Translations under genes and position numbers: made by a program | The notes under the pieces: generated by a model | What the model saw: the letters and a program-made list of their open reading frames with translations, nothing else | What the model was told of the DNA's origin: nothing | Database searches by the model: none | Shown: positions 38,166 through 41,063 of the stretch, piece after piece | How the letters are laid out: every line of letters begins with the position of its first letter | How positions within the stretch are numbered: the first letter of the stretch is position 1 | DNA from: Halorubrum persicum | GTDB taxonomy: Archaea; Halobacteriota; Halobacteria; Halobacteriales; Haloferacaceae | Reading direction: 5' to 3' | Length of the DNA: 41,063 nucleotides | NCBI RefSeq assembly: GCF_002727125.1 | Contig: NZ_NHOA01000157.1 | Span: 1,658 to 42,720, forward strand

Positions 38166-38518
38166 TGGCGGACCAACCCATCGCGGTCGTCGCCGGCCCC
38201 GACGAGCACGGCCTCGGCGAGGAGCTCGACGCGCTCGGCGTCGAGATCCGCCGCATCGAGGGGCTCGTCACCGCAGACGCGCTCTCCGCGACCGGCATCG
38301 CCGAGGCCGCCTACTTCGTCCTCACCGACGTGGAGGAGGCGACCGGCATCCCCGTCGCCAAGGAGCTGCACCCGGAGGTGCTCGTCGTGACGTACGCGGG
38401 GCGGTCGCTGCCGGAGTTCGTCGCGGGCGTCGCCGACCTCGCGGTCGACCCGGACCTCATGGACCCCGAGACGGTCGCTGAGGAACTGGTCGGCGGCGCG
38501 GCCGATCGGGAGACGTAA
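38165..38518 (+). CDS. Small haloarchaeal protein of the pyrG-guaAb operon, function unknown
   Basis: 117 residues starting [20 protein letters not shown]. It looks like a small alpha/beta domain: strand-helix repeats such as IAVVAGPDEHG, AAYFVLTDVEEATGIPVAKELHPEVLVVTYAG and RSLPEFVAGVADLAVDP. The start overlaps the guaAb stop, so it should be made together with the two nucleotide enzymes. I believe similar proteins are attached to this operon in other haloarchaea as a domain of unknown function, but cannot verify it here. Possible regulator or partner; inference only. Confidence 0.82.
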   Translation: MADQPIAVVAGPDEHGLGEELDALGVEIRRIEGLVTADALSATGIAEAAYFVLTDVEEATGIPVAKELHPEVLVVTYAGRSLPEFVAGVADLAVDPDLMDPETVAEELVGGAADRET

Positions 38519-38541
38519 CCCCGCGTCGTCTCACGGGACCT

Positions 38542-38574
38542 GTGCTGTATCTATTCGAACACAGTACATCTTTT
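38542..38574 (+). terminator. Possible terminator of the pyrG operon
   Basis: GTGCTGT (38542-38548) can pair with ACAGTAC (38561-38567, one G-T pair), followed by catctttt, a T-run as used by archaeal terminators. Confidence 0.4.
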
Positions 38575-38613
38575 AATCCGAACACATCTGTTCCGACCGA
38601 AGTTCCGTCGGCA

Positions 38614-38746
38614 TCTGTATAAACGCCGAATAAACCGCGGAAATCGGCCATATAGTCTGTTTAAACGAGGCTTAAACGACCACAACGATACTCTGATCGC
38701 TGTCGAGTAAACAGAGCCAAAGTGGCTGATTTCTGTTTAGAAAACG
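38614..38746. promoter_or_regulatory. Cluster of TCTGTTTA-like motifs in an AT-rich intergenic region
   Basis: Within about 130 bases occur TCTGTATAAACG (38614-38625), TCTGTTTAAACG (38656-38667), TTCTGTTTAGAAAACG (38731-38746) and, inverted, GAGTAAACAGAG (38705-38716). A tandem TTAAACGA with period 11 is at 38661-38679. The region (38519-38847) has no gene. The repeats could be operator sites, although neither neighbouring start codon lies close by: rdfA is read from the far side, and the pyrG operon ends here. Confidence 0.4.
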
Positions 38747-38799
38747 TATACGGTGGTCTGAAGGCCTAAATCTGTCATCGTCTTCGCTCTCCCCGACTA

Positions 38800-38809
38800 G
38801 TATAATATT
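38800..38809 (+). promoter_or_regulatory. TATA-like sequence pointing into the 3' end of rdfA
   Basis: gtataatatt is AT-rich and TATA-like on both strands. On the plus strand it would start a transcript near 38830, antisense to the end of the RdfA gene at 38848. Nothing else supports a gene there. Confidence 0.2.
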
Positions 38810-38847
38810 TCTTGGGTTATGTAGAAAGTATGTATTTTCTTATGTTT

Positions 38848-39516
38848 CTATCGCTGCCCCTCGCCCGATCCGCCGTCCGGTCCCGACGACTCGGGTGCCG
38901 CGTTCGCCTCGCAGTCGCATCCCCCCGCCGAGAGCAGTTCGGTGACGCCGTACCGCGAACCGCAGTCCGTACAGAGCACGCCGACGTCGACCAACACCTG
39001 AAACTCCCCGAGGGTGAGCGCCGGCGTCTGTCGGAGGGCCCGGAGCTTCGACTCCGTCACCGCGACCAACCGACCGCGGAGCTTCCCGATCGCCCGTGCC
39101 GCGGTCCCCGCGCGGTCGTCGCTGTCGCGCTCGTACTCCGCGCCGCGGTGGTCCCGGAGGTAGCTCCGGACCGCCTGATAGCTGACCACGTCGCGGTCCA
39201 GCGCGTCGACGTCGACCCCCTCGCGTTCGAGCCGTCGCCGGAGCTGCATCCGGTCGGCGGCGGTCTCTTCTTCCCCCGTCAACAACCCGACCACGGCGGT
39301 GAGCTCTCCCACTGATAACCGCACTCCGGCCTCGTCGAGGCGCGTCTCGACGAGCCGCCGATTGAACTCCTCGGCGAGGTCGCGCAGGCTCGTGTGGGCG
39401 TCACCGGTCGCGGTCCATCGCGCCTCCAGCTCGTCGCCGACGCCGCCCAGATCGTACTCGTCGACGAGACGCGCCACTTTGTTCCGGCGGCCCCCCGCAT
39501 CGTCCGTGTCGCTCAT
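38848..39516 (-). CDS. rdfA: RdfA family protein (rod-determining factor)
   Basis: 222 residues starting MSDTDDAGGRRNKVARLVDE. The signature patterns ARLVDEYDLGGVGDELEARW, SLRDLAEEFNRRLVE, LRRRLEREGVDVDALDRDVV and SYQAVRSYLRDHRGAEYERD fit the haloarchaeal RdfA family, reported to be needed for rod-shaped cells in Haloferax volcanii. Near the C-terminus there is a zinc-binding-like pair, CTDCGSRYGV and GGCDC. Several RdfA paralogues commonly occur in a genome, so this copy may not be the shape-determining one. The start is the ATG at 39516; the last 20 residues are a Gly/Ser/Glu tail. Confidence 0.82.
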   Translation of the reverse strand: MSDTDDAGGRRNKVARLVDEYDLGGVGDELEARWTATGDAHTSLRDLAEEFNRRLVETRLDEAGVRLSVGELTAVVGLLTGEEETAADRMQLRRRLEREGVDVDALDRDVVSYQAVRSYLRDHRGAEYERDSDDRAGTAARAIGKLRGRLVAVTESKLRALRQTPALTLGEFQVLVDVGVLCTDCGSRYGVTELLSAGGCDCEANAAPESSGPDGGSGEGQR

Positions 39517-39637
39517 TCGTCTGGATCACCGTCGAGCAGCGGCAAAGGTATTGCCGTGGGGTTCCCGCCGCAACCGCCCGGACCGACCGGGACGGTCGAC
39601 ATCCGCCGCGGCCTCGACCGGTCCCCGCTTTGGGAAT

Positions 39638-39645
39638 TTATAAGG
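39638..39645 (+). promoter_or_regulatory. TATA box of the LhgO gene
   Basis: tttataag at 39638-39645 lies about 33-36 bases before the two adjacent ATG codons at 39674 and 39677, giving a leader of only a few bases. Confidence 0.55.
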
Positions 39646-39673
39646 CCCCCCTTCCGGATCCGAAAGACGAGCA

Positions 39674-40876
39674 ATGATGCGCCACGATGTCGCCATCGTC
39701 GGTGGCGGTTGCGTCGGGCTGTCGGTCGCCAAACACCTCGCGGAGCGCACCGACCTCGACGTCGCCGTCTTGGAGAAGGAACACCACCTCGCGTCCCACC
39801 AGAGCGGCCGGAACTCCGGCGTGCTCCACCCGGGGTTCAACTACCCGCCGGACTCGAAGAAGGCGCGGTTCGCCACCGAGGGCACCGCCCGGATGAAGGC
39901 GTACTGCGACGAGCACGACGTGCCCTGTGACGAGCTCGGCGTTCTCGTCATCGCGACGGACGACGAGGAGGAGGCGCGGCTCGACGACCTCGCCGAGCAG
40001 GCCGAGGCCAACGGCGTCGCTTACGAGCTGCTCGACTCCCGCGAGGCGATCCGCGAACACGAACCGCACGCCGAGGGGCAGGCGGCCCTCCACGCTCCCG
40101 AGGCCGCCTCCGTCGACGCCGAGCAGTACGTCTACGCGCTCGCGAGGGAGGTCCGGGACGCGGGGGTCACGGTGTACACGGGGTACGAGGTCTCGCAGAT
40201 CGAGTCGGCGGCCGAGGGGTACCGACTCGACACGAGCAACGGTCGGTTCGAGGTCTCGTACCTCGTCAACGCCGCGGGGCTTCATGCCGACACCCTGGCC
40301 CACCAGGTCGGCGTCGGCGAGGAGTACCAGGTCGTTCCGTTCCGCGGGGAGTATTACGAGGTCCGCCCCGAGCGCAGCGAGCTCTGTGAGACGATGATCT
40401 ATCCGACGCCGAACCCCGAACTCCCGTTCCTCGGCGTCCACTACACGCGCCGCACCGACGGAAAGGTGATCGTCGGCCCGAACGCCGTCCTCGCGTTCGG
40501 CCGCGAGGCGTACGACAACACGGACGTGAATCCACGGGAGCTGCTGGACACGCTCAGCTACGTCGGGTTCCAGCGGCTGCTCGCCTCGCCGCTGATGCTC
40601 TCGGTCGCGTGGTCGGAACTGAACAAATCCTACCGCAAAGAGAAGTTCGCGGCCGCCTCCCAGAAGCTGGTGCCCGCGGTTCGGGCCGAGGACCTCCGGA
40701 AGAGCTACGCGGGGATCCGCGCTCAGCTCGTCAGCGAGGACAGCGAGCTGGTCAAGGACCCGCTGTTCGTCGAGCGCGAGGACGCCGTCCACATCCTCAA
40801 CGCCGTCTCGCCCGGGCTCACCTCCTCGCTGCCGTTCGGCGATCACATCGCGGAGCGGCTCGCGGCGAAGGTGTGA
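39674..40876 (+). CDS. lhgO: L-2-hydroxyglutarate oxidase (FAD-dependent)
   Basis: 400 residues; oxidises L-2-hydroxyglutarate to 2-oxoglutarate, a DAO-family flavoenzyme. The FAD-binding Rossmann motif is VAIVGGGCVGLSVAKHLAER; SGRNSGVLHPGFNYPPDSKKARF is the strong LhgO signature, and VPFRGEYYEV, LGVHYTRRTDGKVIVGPNAVLAFGREAY and a C-terminal VLNAVSPGLTSSL-type segment (HILNAVSPGLTSSLPFGDHI) agree. ATG 39674 and 39677 are both possible; the second gives MRHDVAIVGGG. No related genes are next to it, so its metabolic partner is unknown. Confidence 0.92.
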   Translation: MMRHDVAIVGGGCVGLSVAKHLAERTDLDVAVLEKEHHLASHQSGRNSGVLHPGFNYPPDSKKARFATEGTARMKAYCDEHDVPCDELGVLVIATDDEEEARLDDLAEQAEANGVAYELLDSREAIREHEPHAEGQAALHAPEAASVDAEQYVYALAREVRDAGVTVYTGYEVSQIESAAEGYRLDTSNGRFEVSYLVNAAGLHADTLAHQVGVGEEYQVVPFRGEYYEVRPERSELCETMIYPTPNPELPFLGVHYTRRTDGKVIVGPNAVLAFGREAYDNTDVNPRELLDTLSYVGFQRLLASPLMLSVAWSELNKSYRKEKFAAASQKLVPAVRAEDLRKSYAGIRAQLVSEDSELVKDPLFVEREDAVHILNAVSPGLTSSLPFGDHIAERLAAKV

Positions 40877-40950
40877 CCGCGGGTCCGCGCCCCGCCGCTG
40901 CGTCCCGATCGGGACGACGCGGGCGACGCACCCTTCCCCCGAAGCTCATG

Positions 40951-41063
40951 GTTTAAGTCCCGGCCCTCCGAGGCTTCGACCACCACGCGCGGGGCCGGGC
41001 CGAGGAGGCGTCCCAAGCTTCCGCCGCGCGACCCGCCCCGCCCCCACGATCATGTCACCACAC
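40951..41063 (+). other. Promoter-like sequence and GC-rich stem at the window end
   Basis: gtttaag at 40951-40957 is TATA-like. CCCGGCCC (40959-40966) can pair with GGGCCGGG (40992-40999). An ATG at 41052 (ATGTCACCACAC) may open the next gene, but only four codons are in the window, so no product can be named. Confidence 0.25.

Noticed and set aside
38812-39315. Plus-strand 167-residue frame opposite rdfA
   Set aside because: It is antisense shadow sequence to a clear RdfA-family gene and starts only from a TTG.

Overview
This is high-G+C DNA with densely packed genes, strongly acidic predicted proteins, and archaeal TATA boxes about 25-30 bases upstream of many start codons. Most transcripts should therefore be leaderless. 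RadA, a fused double TatC, a LysW-type arginine operon, a split GMP synthase and an RdfA-type protein all point to a haloarchaeon. I infer Halorubrum or a close relative from general similarity only.

Region by region. Positions 1-1618 hold a truncated Rad3/XPD-type helicase (minus). Positions 1803-4136 hold a small membrane protein, an ACT-domain protein and the recombinase radA. Positions 4628-6417 hold an ammonium transporter fused to a PII (GlnK) domain, preceded by a short overlapping upstream ORF. hemL follows at 6613-7950, then a GC-rich gap with a possible small structured RNA. Positions 8298-17750 are the arginine region: argG-argH, then lysW(argW)-lysX(argX)-argC-argB-argD-argE, then argF. 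Glutamate is carried on the small protein LysW until ornithine is released by ArgE, then ArgF, ArgG and ArgH convert ornithine to arginine. The LysW here has lost all four zinc-ligand cysteines.

Positions 17813-18600 hold a DUF1648-type membrane protein, a previously easy-to-miss 51-residue membrane protein and a 58-bp imperfect tandem repeat. Two divergent twin-arginine translocase genes follow (tatCo minus, double tatCt plus), then uvrA, a RidA protein, an HhH-MutS ATPase (minus) and a LarE-type sulfur transferase. Positions 28922-33587 are ordinary housekeeping and accessory genes: a small membrane protein, S2P protease with CBS domains divergent from a cupin, an aspartoacylase-family hydrolase, a DUF309 protein and an EamA transporter.

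A tRNA-Leu(CAA) gene at 33684-33767 is followed by a lower-G+C stretch with strong hairpins and an unrecognised 271-residue protein, which looks like acquired DNA next to a tRNA. Then come a small membrane protein, the nucleotide operon pyrG-guaAb plus a short conserved-looking third gene, an AT-rich intergenic region with repeated TCTGTTTA-like motifs, an RdfA-family gene (minus) and an L-2-hydroxyglutarate oxidase. The best leads for new biology are the cysteine-free LysW with its palindrome-rich promoter, the Amt-PII fusion with its overlapping mini-ORF, the tRNA-adjacent unknown, and the motif cluster between the pyrG operon and rdfA.
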